A DNA stretch of 64,000 nt from Ahrensia sp. (GTDB taxonomy: Bacteria > Pseudomonadota > Alphaproteobacteria > Rhizobiales > Rhizobiaceae), in NCBI GenBank assembly GCA_002698425.1, contig NZXU01000087.1:3809-67808 (forward strand), given 5' to 3'. The position numbers and the translations under genes are program-made. Every line of letters starts with the position of its first letter. Position 1 is the first letter of the stretch. Shown in pieces: positions 19,102 through 29,954 of this stretch. The notes under the pieces were generated by a model. It was given only the letters and a program-made list of their open reading frames with translations. It was not told where the DNA came from and made no database searches.

Positions 19102-21539
19102 CGCTTCCCCAACAGGCCGAGATCGTCGTCATCGGCGGCGGCATCATCGGATGCTCGACGGCCTATCACCTGGCGAAGGATCACAAGGCCGACGTGGTGC
19201 TGCTGGAAATGGGGCAGCTCACCTCCGGCTCCACCTGGCACGCCGCCGGACTCGTCGGTCAGCTGCGCTCCTCGGCGTCGATCACCCGGGTGCTGAAATA
19301 TTCTGTCGACCTCTACAAGCGGCTCGACCAGGAAACCGGGCTCGAGACCGGCTGGAAAATGACCGGCTGCCTGCGGCTTGCGACCAACGAGGATCGCTGG
19401 ACCGAATATCGCCGCCTCGCCACGACGGCGCGGTCCTTCGGCATGGAGATGCATCTCCTGTCGCCTGACGAGGTGAAGGCGATGTGGCCGCTGATGGACA
19501 CGTCGGATCTGGTCGGCGCGAGCTGGTTGCCGACGGACGGGCAGGCGAGTCCGTCGGACATCACCCAGTCGCTCGCCAAGGGCGCGCGCATGCATGGCGC
19601 GAAGATCCACGAGCAGGTGCGCGTCACCGGCTTCGAGATGGACGGCGACCGGATCACCAAGGTGAAGACCGACAAGGGCGACATCGCCTGCGAAAAGGTG
19701 GTCAATTGCGCCGGCCAGTGGGCGCGGCAGGTCGGCGAGATGGCCGGCATCAACGTGCCGCTGCAGCCGGTCAAGCACCAATATATCATCACCGAGAAAA
19801 TCCCCGGCCTCGCCGCCGACGCGCCGACGATCCGCGATCCCGACCGGCGGACCTATTTCAAGGAGGAGGTCGGCGGCCTCGTCATGGGCGGCTACGAGCC
19901 GAACCCTCAGCCCTGGACGACCGGCGACGTGCCGAACGACTGGGAATTCCGGCTGTTCGACGACGATTTCGATCATTTCGAACAGCATATGGAACAGGCG
20001 ATGATCCGCATTCCGGCGTTGGCCGAAGCGGGCGTCAAGCAAATGATCAACGGGCCGGAGAGCTTTACACCGGACGGCAATTTCATCCTCGGCACGGCGC
20101 CAGAATGTTCGAACATGTATGTCGGCGCCGGCTTCAATGCGTTCGGTATCGCGTCCGGAGGCGGGGCCGGCTGGGTGCTGGCCGAATGGACGATGTCGGG
20201 CGAAGCGCCGCTCGACCTCTGGGTTGTCGATATCCGCCGTTTCTCCGGGCTGCACCGCGATCGGCAATGGGTCTGCGACCGGACCCTGGAAGCCTATGGC
20301 AAGCATTACACGATCGGTTTCCCGCACGAGGAATATGAGAGCGGGCGGCCGCGCATCGTCTCTCCGCTCTACGATCGGCTGAAGGATCACCGCGCCGTGT
20401 TCGGCTCCAAGCTCGGCTGGGAGCGTCCCAACTGGTTCGCGCCCGAGGGCATGGAGGCGGAGGACGTCTATTCGATGGGCCGGCAGAACTGGTTCGCCCC
20501 GGTCGGCGACGAGCACGCCCATGTGCGCGAAAACGTCGGTATCTTCGATCAGTCCTCTTTCGCGAAATATGAACTCGAAGGCGCGGACGCGCTGAAGGCG
20601 CTCGACTGGATCTGTGCAAACGATGTCTCAAAACCAGTCGGGCGGCTGACTTATACTCAGCTCCTGAACAGCCGCGGCGGCATCGAGGCGGACCTCACGG
20701 TGGCGCGGATCGCCGAAGACCGTTTCTATATCGTCACCGGCACGGGCTACCGCACGCACGATCTCGCCTGGATCGCCGATCACATCCCGGAGGGCAGCGA
20801 CGCGAAGCTGACCGACATCACCGAGGACTGGGGCACGCTTTCCCTGATGGGGCCGAAGGCGCGCGATGTGCTGGCGCAGGTCACCTCTGCCGACGTGTCG
20901 CACGAATCTTTCCCGTTCGGCCATGTCCGCGAGATCGAGATTGCCGGGCACACGGTTCGTGCACTGCGGGTCACCTATGTTGGCGAACTCGGCTGGGAAT
21001 TGCATGTTCCGATCGGTGCGACGGGCGAGATCTTCGACGCGCTGATGGCGGCGGGAAAAGCGGAGGACATCCGCCCGATCGGTTACCGGGCGCTGGAAAG
21101 CCTGCGGCTCGAAAAAGGATATCGCGCCTGGTCGTCCGACATCACGCCCAACGACACGCCCTTCGAGGCGGGGCTCGGCTGGGCGGTGAAGCTCAAGAAG
21201 AACACCGATTTCATGGGCCGCAAGGCGCTGGAGGACAAGGTGGGCATGCCACTGACGAAACGCCTCGCCGGCTTCACGCTGGACGATCCGGACGCCGTCC
21301 TTGTCGGGCGCGAGACGATCCTGCGCGACGGCGAGACGGTCGGCTACCTGACCTCGGGCGGCTATGGCTACACGATCGGCAAGAGCGTCGGCTACGGCTA
21401 TGTGCGCCATGCCGACGGCGTCAGCGATGATTTCCTTATGTCCGGCTCCTACGAGCTCGTGGTCGCCAATGAGCGCATACCGGCGCGGATCGGCATGGAG
21501 CCGTTCTTCGATCCCTCCAATTCCCGCGTGAAAGCCTGA
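19098..21539 (+). CDS. GcvT-fused FAD oxidoreductase (dimethylglycine/sarcosine dehydrogenase-like), copy 1
   Basis: 813 residues. N-terminal FAD-binding domain (IVVIGGGIIGCSTAYHLAK), with GSTWHAAGLVGQLR carrying the His that binds FAD covalently in dimethylglycine dehydrogenase. A substrate domain and FAO_M linker follow, then a C-terminal GcvT/aminomethyltransferase domain (from about 440) that in relatives binds tetrahydrofolate and captures formaldehyde; NSRGGIEADLT marks this region. It starts with an ATGA overlap with the kinase gene. Expected reaction: oxidative N-demethylation of a methylated amine to methylene-THF. Confidence 0.88.
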   Translation: MTLPQQAEIVVIGGGIIGCSTAYHLAKDHKADVVLLEMGQLTSGSTWHAAGLVGQLRSSASITRVLKYSVDLYKRLDQETGLETGWKMTGCLRLATNEDRWTEYRRLATTARSFGMEMHLLSPDEVKAMWPLMDTSDLVGASWLPTDGQASPSDITQSLAKGARMHGAKIHEQVRVTGFEMDGDRITKVKTDKGDIACEKVVNCAGQWARQVGEMAGINVPLQPVKHQYIITEKIPGLAADAPTIRDPDRRTYFKEEVGGLVMGGYEPNPQPWTTGDVPNDWEFRLFDDDFDHFEQHMEQAMIRIPALAEAGVKQMINGPESFTPDGNFILGTAPECSNMYVGAGFNAFGIASGGGAGWVLAEWTMSGEAPLDLWVVDIRRFSGLHRDRQWVCDRTLEAYGKHYTIGFPHEEYESGRPRIVSPLYDRLKDHRAVFGSKLGWERPNWFAPEGMEAEDVYSMGRQNWFAPVGDEHAHVRENVGIFDQSSFAKYELEGADALKALDWICANDVSKPVGRLTYTQLLNSRGGIEADLTVARIAEDRFYIVTGTGYRTHDLAWIADHIPEGSDAKLTDITEDWGTLSLMGPKARDVLAQVTSADVSHESFPFGHVREIEIAGHTVRALRVTYVGELGWELHVPIGATGEIFDALMAAGKAEDIRPIGYRALESLRLEKGYRAWSSDITPNDTPFEAGLGWAVKLKKNTDFMGRKALEDKVGMPLTKRLAGFTLDDPDAVLVGRETILRDGETVGYLTSGGYGYTIGKSVGYGYVRHADGVSDDFLMSGSYELVVANERIPARIGMEPFFDPSNSRVKA

Positions 21540-21542
21540 TCC

Positions 21543-23959
21543 ATGTCCTTTTCCGCTGATCGTCATGCGCGCATCGTCATCATCGGAGCGGGCGCCATCG
21601 GCTGTTCGCTTGCCTATCATCTCGCCCGCGCCGGCGAGACCGATGTGCTCGTCCTCGAAAAGGCGCAGATTACCCATGGATGCACCTGGCACGCGGCGGG
21701 TCTCGTCGGCCAGCTGCGCGGCAAGAAGTCCCTGACAAGGCTGATGCAGAATTCGGTGGCGGTGTTTGATCGGCTCGCGGACGAGACCGGTCAGGCGACC
21801 GACTGGAAGAAGGTGGGATCGCTGCGGCTGGCGTCGAGCGAGGCGCGCTGGAGCGAGATCCGGCGCTCGATGCAGCTGGCGAAGAGCTTCGGCTTCGAGG
21901 CGCATATGCTGACGCCGCAGGAGGCGCGCGACAAGTTTCCCTATATCGATCCCGACGGCGTGGTCGGTGCGGCCTTCATTCCCTCCGACGGCTATATCGA
22001 CCCCTATGCGGTGACGCAGGCCTTCGCCTATGCGGCGCGCCAGAACGGGGCAAAGATCGAGGAAGGGGTCTGCGTCGAGGATATCGTGGTCGAGAACCGG
22101 CGCGCCGTCGGCGTCGTCACCGATCACGGCACGATCGGCTGCGACGTGCTGGTCAATTGCGCCGGGCTGTGGGCGAAACGCATCGGCGAGATGGCGGGCG
22201 TGGCGCTGGCCGCGGGCGTCGTCGAGCATCAGTATTTCGTCACAGAGAAGGGGCTCGACTATGGCGACGACCTGCCGACGCTGCGCGACCCCGACAAGAA
22301 TTTCTACCTGAAGCCGGATGTCGGCGGGGCGTTTGCGATCGGCGGATGGGAGGACGGCACCGAGGGCTGCTGGGGCCAGCGCGCGCCGTTCGATTTCGGA
22401 CGGCAATTGTTCCCGGCGAACATGGACCGGCTCGAACTCTTCGCGCTGCCGGCGACCGAGCGGCTCCCGGTGCTCAATGAGATCGGCATCCGCACGGTGA
22501 TCAACGGGCCGATCCCGGTTTCCGCCGACGGCGAACCGATCATGGGACTGGCGCCGGAACTCGATAATTTCTACGTCGCCTGCGGCTTCACCGCCGGCAT
22601 CGCCGCCTCGGGCGGGGCGGGCAACGCGATGGCGAACTGGATCATGCATGGTGATCCGGGGCTCGACCTGTGGCCCTTCGACGTGCGCCGTTTCGGTGCG
22701 CCGCATGCGCAAGCGAGCTATCTGCAGGAACGCGCTATCGAGGCCTACGGCTCCTATTACAAGATCCATTGGCCGGGCGAGGAGAGCCATGCCGGGCGCG
22801 GCTTGCGGCGTTCGCCGCTGCATGAGGCGCTGAAGGCGAGCGGCGCGCGGTTCGGCTCGAAATTCGGCTGGGAACGCGCCAACTGGTTCGCGCTTCCCGG
22901 CACGACCTGCGACGAGACGCCGAGCTTCGAGGGCAAGCCCGGCTGGTTCGATGCCGTCGGCGAGGAGGCGAAAGCGATCCGCGAGCGGGTGGCGCTGATC
23001 GACCAGACATCGTTCTCGAAATTCGAGATCGCGGGACAGGGTGCGCGCGCCGCGCTCAACCGGATCGCCGCCGGCGATTTGTCCGGCGAGCCGGGCCGCG
23101 CCATCTACACGCAGCTCTGCAACGAGAAGGGCGGCGTCGAGGCCGATGTGACGCTGATCCATGCCGGGCCGGAACGGTTCCTGCTGGTGACCGGATCGGG
23201 CTTCGGCGTGCGCGATTCCGCCTGGGTGCGGCGGCATCTGCCCGAAGGCGTGACGATGCGCGAGGTGACCAACAGTCTCGCCGTCATCAATGTCTGCGGA
23301 CCGAAGTCGCGCGACGTATTGCAGACGCTGACGCCGACGGATTTGTCGAATGAGGGGTTTCCGTTCCTTTCGGCAAAAGAGATCGAGATCGGACTGGCGA
23401 CGGCGCTCGCCGTGCGGGTCGGTTATGTTGGCGAACTGGGTTGGGAACTTTACGTGCCGCAGGACTACGCCGTGCATGTCTACGAGGCGCTGAAAGAAGC
23501 CGGCGCGCCGCACGGCATCGCCGATGTTGGCTACCGGGCGATCGAAAGCTGCCGGCTCGAAAAAGGCTATCTCTACTGGTCGGCGGATGTGACGCCGGAG
23601 ACGACGCCCTACGAGGCCGGGCTCGGCTTCGCGGTGGCGCTCGACAAGGGCGATTTCATCGGCCGCGAGGCGCTGGCCGAAGCGAAGGCGGCGGGCGCGC
23701 AGCGCAAGCTGGTGACACTGACCGTGGACGGTTTCGCGCCGTTTCTCGGCGGCGAGACGGTGCTGCTCGACGGCGAGCCCGTCGGATCGCTGACCAGCGC
23801 CGGCTACGGCCATCATCTCGGCCGGACGATCGGCTTCGGCTACCTGCCGGCGGAAATCGCCGGGCGGGAGGGATTTGTCATCGAAGCGTTCGGCACGTCA
23901 TATGATGCCGTGAGGGGCCCGCGCTGCCTCTATGACGCGAAAATGGAAAGGCTGAAGGC

Positions 23960-23963
<4 letters not shown>
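21543..23963 (+). CDS. GcvT-fused FAD oxidoreductase (dimethylglycine/sarcosine dehydrogenase-like), copy 2
   Basis: 806-residue paralogue of the preceding gene with the same order: FAD domain IVIIGAGAIGCSLAYHLARA, covalent-flavin His in GCTWHAAGLVGQLR, and a GcvT C-terminal half with NEKGGVEADVTL. The two are clearly diverged, not a recent duplication, so they probably act on successive substrates (for example a dimethyl then a monomethyl amine; inference). It starts 4 bases after the first copy and overlaps the second kinase by ATGA. Confidence 0.87.
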
Positions 23964-24861
<898 letters not shown>

Positions 24862-24865
<4 letters not shown>

Positions 24866-25965
24866 TCCAGTTCGCTGACCTGGCGGGTCGACCGTTCCAG
24901 CCAGGCAGGGTCGATCTCGACGCCCCAGCCGGGCGCGTCGGTGACGCGCGCATGGCCGTCGACGATGTCGTAGGGCGACGCGACGAACAGGCCCTCCTGC
25001 CACGGATAGTAATCCTCCTTCTCGATGGAGAATTCGAGATATTTCCCGGCATTGGGAATGGCGCGCAGCAGATGCATGGTGAAGAGCGTCACCATGGAGA
25101 GATTGGCGGAATGCGGCGTGCAGGGAATGCCGGCTTCCTCGGCCATGCGGGCGACCTGCATGGTGCGGACCATGCCGCCGAGATAGCAGACATCGGGCTG
25201 GATGACGTTGACGACGCGGTCGTCGACCATCCTTTGCCAGTCGACCAGCGAACAATCCTGCTCACCTCCGGTCACGTCAATGTCGAGCGCGTCGGTGACC
25301 TGTTTCGTCTGGTCGTAATGCCAGTAGGGGCAGGGTTCCTCGTAATGGCTGACGCCATTGTCCTCGAGGAAGCGGCCGATCTCGATCGCTTTCTGCGGCG
25401 AATAGCAGGAGTTCGCATCGACCAGCAGGGCTGTGCCGTCATCCATGGCGTCGCGGATCGCGGGAACGATCTCCTCGGTGCGGCCCGGCCATTCGTCCCG
25501 GTCGTGGCCGCATTCGGAACCGATGCGGAACTTGACGGCGGTGAAGCCGAAATCGTCCTGCAGTTTCTTCAGGCGAACGGCCTCGTCGGCGGGCGTGATG
25601 TCGCGCTTCATCGAGGAGGCATAGGCACGGATGGTGCCCGGCGTGCCGCCGAGCAATTCGCAGACCGGCTTGCCCTCGACCTTGCCGCGCAGATCGAACA
25701 GCGCCGTGTCGAGGCCGCCCATGGCGCGCGAGACGTAGGAACCCGGGAACTTGTGCTCGCGTTCGGGAATGGTCGCGACGAGGCTGGCGATGTCATAGGC
25801 GTCCTGGCCGAGCGCATAGGGCGCGACCTGGCGGTGCAGTACGGCGGCCGTGATATCGGCATTGTAGGGAGCGACCTGGCCCCAGCCCTCGGACCCGTCA
25901 TCGGCGGTGACGCGAACGAAACACACGAATGTGTCGGTGAAGGTCTCTATTTTGCGAATTTTCAT
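24862..25965 (-). CDS. mandelate racemase/muconate lactonizing enzyme family protein
   Basis: 367-residue enolase-superfamily enzyme: N-terminal capping domain ([19 protein letters not shown]) and a TIM barrel. Metal and catalytic elements are FTAVKFRIG (Lys-x-Arg on strand two), [27 protein letters not shown] and CTPHSANL (candidate general-base His). The pattern fits the mandelate-racemase subgroup (racemases and sugar-acid dehydratases). The start at 25965 is chosen over an upstream in-frame start because it gives the standard N-terminus. Divergent from the MocR gene. Substrate unknown. Confidence 0.85.
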
Positions 25966-26029
25966 CTTGGACCCGGACGAAACGGCGCGCGCGGCGCGGA
26001 CAGGAATTCGGCTTGCCAAAATATGCCGA

Positions 26030-26075
26030 ATTGGCCTCTATAGTAGGTCCGTTTTGCATAAATATGCATACCAAT
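26030..26075. promoter_or_regulatory. ATTGG-N36-CCAAT site 1, candidate MocR operator
   Basis: ATTGG at 26030-26034 and CCAAT at 26071-26075 with exactly 36 bases between. The interior holds a TGCATA-AA-TATGCA inverted repeat (26055-26068). It lies between the divergent racemase-family and mocR genes. Half-site starts are 41 bases apart, about four helical turns, which suits a MocR dimer binding distant half-sites. Confidence 0.55.
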
Positions 26076-26085
26076 CGGTGCGATC

Positions 26086-27576
26086 ATGAAACGACATGGC
26101 GGCGCATTGCTCTCCTCGATCCGCATCGACAAGTCCTCGGACAGGCGGATTTCGGTGCAGCTCTACATGGCGCTGCGCGAGCTTCTGCTGTCGGGCGGGT
26201 TCAAGCCGGGCGACCGGATGCCGGCGACGCGGACGCTGGCTCTCGAGATCGGCGTGTCGCGCACGACCGTGATCGACGCCATCGACCGGCTGGTGTCCGA
26301 GGGGTTGCTGGAATCGCGCGTCGGCGCCGGGACCTATGTCAGCGAGGCGCTGGCGGCGCAAATCCGGCTCTCGGATGCGGCGCAGGGCCCGGAGGCAAAG
26401 ATCGCCGCGCCGCGGCTTTCGCGGATCACGGCGCGCGCGGCGGATACATTCGCGCCGCGCAGCCGGCTGCCGCATCATTCGACGCCCTTCATCACCGCGC
26501 TGCCCGCGCTCGACGCCTTTCCGATGGCGCAGTGGGCGCGGCTGTCGGCGCGGCATTGGCGCAAGGAACGCGATCATATCGGCGGCTATGGCGAGCCGTT
26601 CGGCTATGGCCGGCTGCGCATGGCGATCGCGCAGCAACTGAATGCGGCGCGGGGCATCAAGTGCGATCCCGAGCAGATATTCGTCGTCAACGGCGCGCAG
26701 CACGCCTTCTCGACAATCGGGCTGATGCTGGTCAATCCGGGCGAGGCGATCTGGTTCGAGAACCCCGGCGCGTTGGGCGCGCGAAACGCCTTTCTCGCCT
26801 GCGATGCGCAGCTCGTGCCCGTCGATATCGACGCGGAGGGGTTCTCCGTCGAGGATGCGCGCGCAAAAGAGCCCAATTTCCGTCTGGCCTTCGTCACTCC
26901 GTCGCATCAGCAGCCGCTCGGCAGCGTGATGAGCCTCGCCCGCCGGCTGGCGCTCTTGCAGGCGGCCAAGGATGCCGATGCGATGATCGTCGAGGACGAC
27001 TATGACGGCGAATTCTATTACGGCGAGCAGCCGCCGCCGACGCTGAAAAGCATCGATACGCAGGAGCGGGTCATCTATGTAGGCACGTTTTCCAAGTCGC
27101 TGTTTCCCTCGCTGAGGCTTGGCTACATCCTCTCGCCGAAAGGGCTGGTGGAGAGTTTCGAGCGGATCTTCACCACCTGGCAGAGCGGCGTTCCCACTTT
27201 CAACCAGGCGATCGTCGCCGATTTCATGGATGAAGGCTTCTTCGCCACCCATGTCAGGACCATGCGCCAGCTCTACAAGGAGCGTTACGAGGCGCTGTTC
27301 GAGGCTTCCGAGGCGATCCGGGACTGGGTGGATATCCGTCCGACCCGGAGCGGTTTTCACACGCCCGGTTTCTTGAAATGTGCCGTCGGGGAAACGGAGA
27401 TTGTCGAGGGTGCGGCGGCGGCCGGAATCCGAACCGCGCCGCTCGGACGATATGCGATTGCCCCATTCGGGAAAAAGGGATTAGTCTTCGGTTTCGGGAG
27501 CACGCCGCCGGAGGAGATAAGAAGCGGCATGGAGACGCTCGGCAGGGTGATGAGCCGGCTTGGAGGAAGCCGGTAA
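26086..27576 (+). CDS. MocR-type (GntR/aminotransferase fusion) transcriptional regulator
   Basis: 496 residues. N-terminal GntR winged helix (QLYMALRELLLSGGFKPGDR, then TRTLALEIGVSRTTVIDAI) joined by a linker to a fold-type I PLP domain. The PLP lysine is in GTFSKSLFPSLRLGYI (about residue 338). GabR, TauR and PdxR are characterised relatives that sense amines or PLP through the aminotransferase-like domain. Located between the racemase-family gene and the polyamine-type operon, each with an ATTGG-N36-CCAAT site in front. It probably activates the operon in response to an amine (inference). Confidence 0.9.
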   Translation: MKRHGGALLSSIRIDKSSDRRISVQLYMALRELLLSGGFKPGDRMPATRTLALEIGVSRTTVIDAIDRLVSEGLLESRVGAGTYVSEALAAQIRLSDAAQGPEAKIAAPRLSRITARAADTFAPRSRLPHHSTPFITALPALDAFPMAQWARLSARHWRKERDHIGGYGEPFGYGRLRMAIAQQLNAARGIKCDPEQIFVVNGAQHAFSTIGLMLVNPGEAIWFENPGALGARNAFLACDAQLVPVDIDAEGFSVEDARAKEPNFRLAFVTPSHQQPLGSVMSLARRLALLQAAKDADAMIVEDDYDGEFYYGEQPPPTLKSIDTQERVIYVGTFSKSLFPSLRLGYILSPKGLVESFERIFTTWQSGVPTFNQAIVADFMDEGFFATHVRTMRQLYKERYEALFEASEAIRDWVDIRPTRSGFHTPGFLKCAVGETEIVEGAAAAGIRTAPLGRYAIAPFGKKGLVFGFGSTPPEEIRSGMETLGRVMSRLGGSR

Positions 27577-27621
27577 TTGGTCTAACAAAATTTCCGCAAT
27601 GGATATATTTCGCAGTCCAAT
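27576..27621. promoter_or_regulatory. ATTGG-N36-CCAAT site 2, candidate MocR operator
   Basis: ATTGG at 27576-27580 overlaps the mocR stop codon and CCAAT follows at 27617-27621, again exactly 36 bases apart. It is in the 108-base gap upstream of the polyamine-type binding-protein gene. The interior shares little with site 1 beyond GCA near the right half-site. Confidence 0.55.
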
Positions 27622-27684
27622 CTGCCCCTAGTCTTTCGTGGTGTTGGTTCCGAAAACTGCCGGAATGACAATAGGGAGATGACC

Positions 27685-28761
27685 ATGCGGATGAAATTGA
27701 CGGTTGCCGGCCTGATGGCCGCGACATTGCTGGCCGGAACGGTTGGCACGCAGGCCGAGACTTTGCGCCTGCTTACCTGGGGTGGCTACGCGCCCGAAAA
27801 TGTTATCGCCAAGTTCAATGAAAAATATCCCGATATCGATGTCGAGGTGACGCTCTCGAACAACGAGGAAATGGTTGCGAAACTGCGCGCGACCGGGGGC
27901 GCGGGTTTCGACCTGGCGCAGCCGAGCCATGACCGCATCTATGCGCCGCAGCTCGAATACAACATCTACAAGCCGCTCGATCTATCGAAGATCGACACCT
28001 CCGTGTTCGAGCCGAAGCTGCTCGAAGGCGTGAAGGCCAATACGACCATCGACGGCGAAGTCTATGCGGTGCCGCATCAGTGGGGCACGTCCGGCCTTAT
28101 GGCCGACAAGTCGAAGGCGCCGGAGCTGAACAGCTGGGGCGATCTGTGCGATCCGAAATACAAGGGCAAGACGTCGATGCGCCTGAAGCGCACGATCCTG
28201 CTCGGCACGGCCTATGCCATGGGCGAGGATCCGTTCGCCACCTATGCGGATCTCGACCAGTACCAGGCCCTGCTCGACAAGGTCGTCGACAAGCTGATCG
28301 CCTGCAAGGAAAACATCAAGGCCTACTGGAAGGGCGGCGACGACCTTTCGGCGATGATGCTGTCCGGCGAAATCGTCGCGTCCGAGACGTGGGATTCGAC
28401 GGCCTACAAGCTCTATAACGAGAACAACAACATCGTTTTCGTTCCGCCGGAGACCGGTGCGCTTGCCTGGATCGACACCTTCGTCATCCCGCGCAAGGGC
28501 GAGGCCGACGATGCCGCCTACAAGTGGATCAACTTCGTCACCCAGCCGGAAATCTCTCAGATGATGTCGGCCAGCACCGGCGCCATCGTCGCCGTCAAGG
28601 GCGGCAAGGATTTGCTGCCCGATCACCTCAAGGCCGCCGTCAACGCGGCATTCACCGACGCGGATATCGAGAACCTGAAGTTCTTCGCCAACATCCCGCC
28701 GGGCGTCGAGGACATGGAAGGCAAGGCGCTGGAGAAGATCCAGGCCGCGACCGGCGGCTGA
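27685..28761 (+). CDS. polyamine-type ABC transporter substrate-binding protein
   Basis: 358-residue PotD/PotF-like protein with a signal peptide ending near GTQA|ET. The mature part starts LRLLTWGGYAPENVIAKFNE and has EVYAVPHQWGTSGLMADKS, as in spermidine/putrescine and related amine binders. An ATG at 27679 exists, but the Shine-Dalgarno AGGGAG ends right against it; 27685 gives 6-base spacing and is preferred. Followed by a 12-bp hairpin. The ligand is probably a cationic amine or amino acid derivative. Confidence 0.87.
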   Translation: MRMKLTVAGLMAATLLAGTVGTQAETLRLLTWGGYAPENVIAKFNEKYPDIDVEVTLSNNEEMVAKLRATGGAGFDLAQPSHDRIYAPQLEYNIYKPLDLSKIDTSVFEPKLLEGVKANTTIDGEVYAVPHQWGTSGLMADKSKAPELNSWGDLCDPKYKGKTSMRLKRTILLGTAYAMGEDPFATYADLDQYQALLDKVVDKLIACKENIKAYWKGGDDLSAMMLSGEIVASETWDSTAYKLYNENNNIVFVPPETGALAWIDTFVIPRKGEADDAAYKWINFVTQPEISQMMSASTGAIVAVKGGKDLLPDHLKAAVNAAFTDADIENLKFFANIPPGVEDMEGKALEKIQAATGG

Positions 28762-28777
28762 TCGCCCGAACATGATC

Positions 28778-28813
28778 CGGCAGGCGGCCTTGCTTCGGCG
28801 CGGCCGCCTGCCG
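28778..28813 (+). promoter_or_regulatory. 12-bp intercistronic hairpin after the binding-protein gene
   Basis: CGGCAGGCGGCC (28778-28789) and GGCCGCCTGCCG (28802-28813) form a perfect 12-bp stem with a 12-base loop in the gap between binding-protein and ATPase genes. No T run follows. Confidence 0.7.
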
Positions 28814-28844
28814 ACCTGCAATCCAGTACCAGGCGGGCCCTCAC

Positions 28845-29954
28845 GTGACCGACACTGCCGTCTCCGATCTCGAATGCAGTGACGTCTGCAAGAAATTCGG
28901 CTCCTTCGAAGCGGTGAAGGACGTATCGTTCGAGATACCGAGCGGTTCGTTCTTCTCGATTCTCGGCCCTTCGGGCTGCGGCAAGACCACCTTGATGCGG
29001 ATGATCGCCGGCTTCGAGGAGCCGACTTCGGGCGACATCCATATCAAGGGCCGCTCCGTGCTGAACGTGCCGCCCAACAAGCGCAATGTGAAGATGGTGT
29101 TCCAGCACCTCGCGCTGTTCCCGATGATGAACGTCTTCGAGAATATCGCCTATGGCTTGCGCTGCATCGGCACCGACCGTGACGAGATCAAGCGCAAGGT
29201 CCAGGACGTGCTCAACCGCGTCGCCCTGCCGGATGTCGGCAACCGCGAGATCCACCAATTGTCCGGCGGCCAGAAGCAGCGCATCGCGATCGCCCGCTGC
29301 ATGGTGCTCGATCCCGACGTGCTGCTGCTCGACGAACCGCTCGGCGCGCTCGATCTGAAGCTGCGGGAGGCCATGAAGATCGAGCTGAAGCTGCTGCAAA
29401 ACCAGTTCGACACGACATTCGTCTATATCACCCATGACCAGTCGGAAGCGCTGGTCATGTCGGACCATGTCGCGGTGATGAACAATGGCCGGTTCGAGCA
29501 GATCGGCACGCCGCAGGAGCTCTATCACCAGCCGAAGACCGCCTTCGTCGCCGGCTTTGTCGGCGACGCCAATCGCTGGTCGGGCAAGGTCACCGCGGTG
29601 AATGGCGGCGAGGCCATGGTCGAAACCGAGGGCGGCATGGCGGCGCGCTGCCGCTCGGGCGAGGGGTCGTCCATTGCGGCCGGCGACGCGGTGACGCTGT
29701 TCGTGCGGCCCGAATTCATCGATCTCGGCCATGGCCGCGGCGTCGAGGCCGAGAACAGCCTCTCCGGCAAGGTCGACAGCCTGTTGTTCAACGGGGCCAA
29801 CAGCCGCGCGCTGGTGCGGCTCGATTCCGGCGATCTCGTCGAAATCGACATCACGCTGACCGGCGGCGCCGACGATGTGAAGGAGGGCGAGGAGGTCAAG
29901 CTTTCCTGGCAGGCGGAAAACGCGGTCTGCTTCAAGTCCGGAGCGGGTCTATGA
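28845..29954 (+). CDS. polyamine-type ABC transporter ATPase
   Basis: 369-residue PotA-like ATPase. Walker A GPSGCGKTT, Q-loop VFQHLALFPMM, signature LSGGQKQR, Walker B LLLDEPLGALD, switch His in ITHDQSEA, then a C-terminal TOBE domain (from about 285). GTG start at 28845 with AGGCGGG upstream. It overlaps the first permease gene by ATGA. Confidence 0.93.
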   Translation: MTDTAVSDLECSDVCKKFGSFEAVKDVSFEIPSGSFFSILGPSGCGKTTLMRMIAGFEEPTSGDIHIKGRSVLNVPPNKRNVKMVFQHLALFPMMNVFENIAYGLRCIGTDRDEIKRKVQDVLNRVALPDVGNREIHQLSGGQKQRIAIARCMVLDPDVLLLDEPLGALDLKLREAMKIELKLLQNQFDTTFVYITHDQSEALVMSDHVAVMNNGRFEQIGTPQELYHQPKTAFVAGFVGDANRWSGKVTAVNGGEAMVETEGGMAARCRSGEGSSIAAGDAVTLFVRPEFIDLGHGRGVEAENSLSGKVDSLLFNGANSRALVRLDSGDLVEIDITLTGGADDVKEGEEVKLSWQAENAVCFKSGAGL

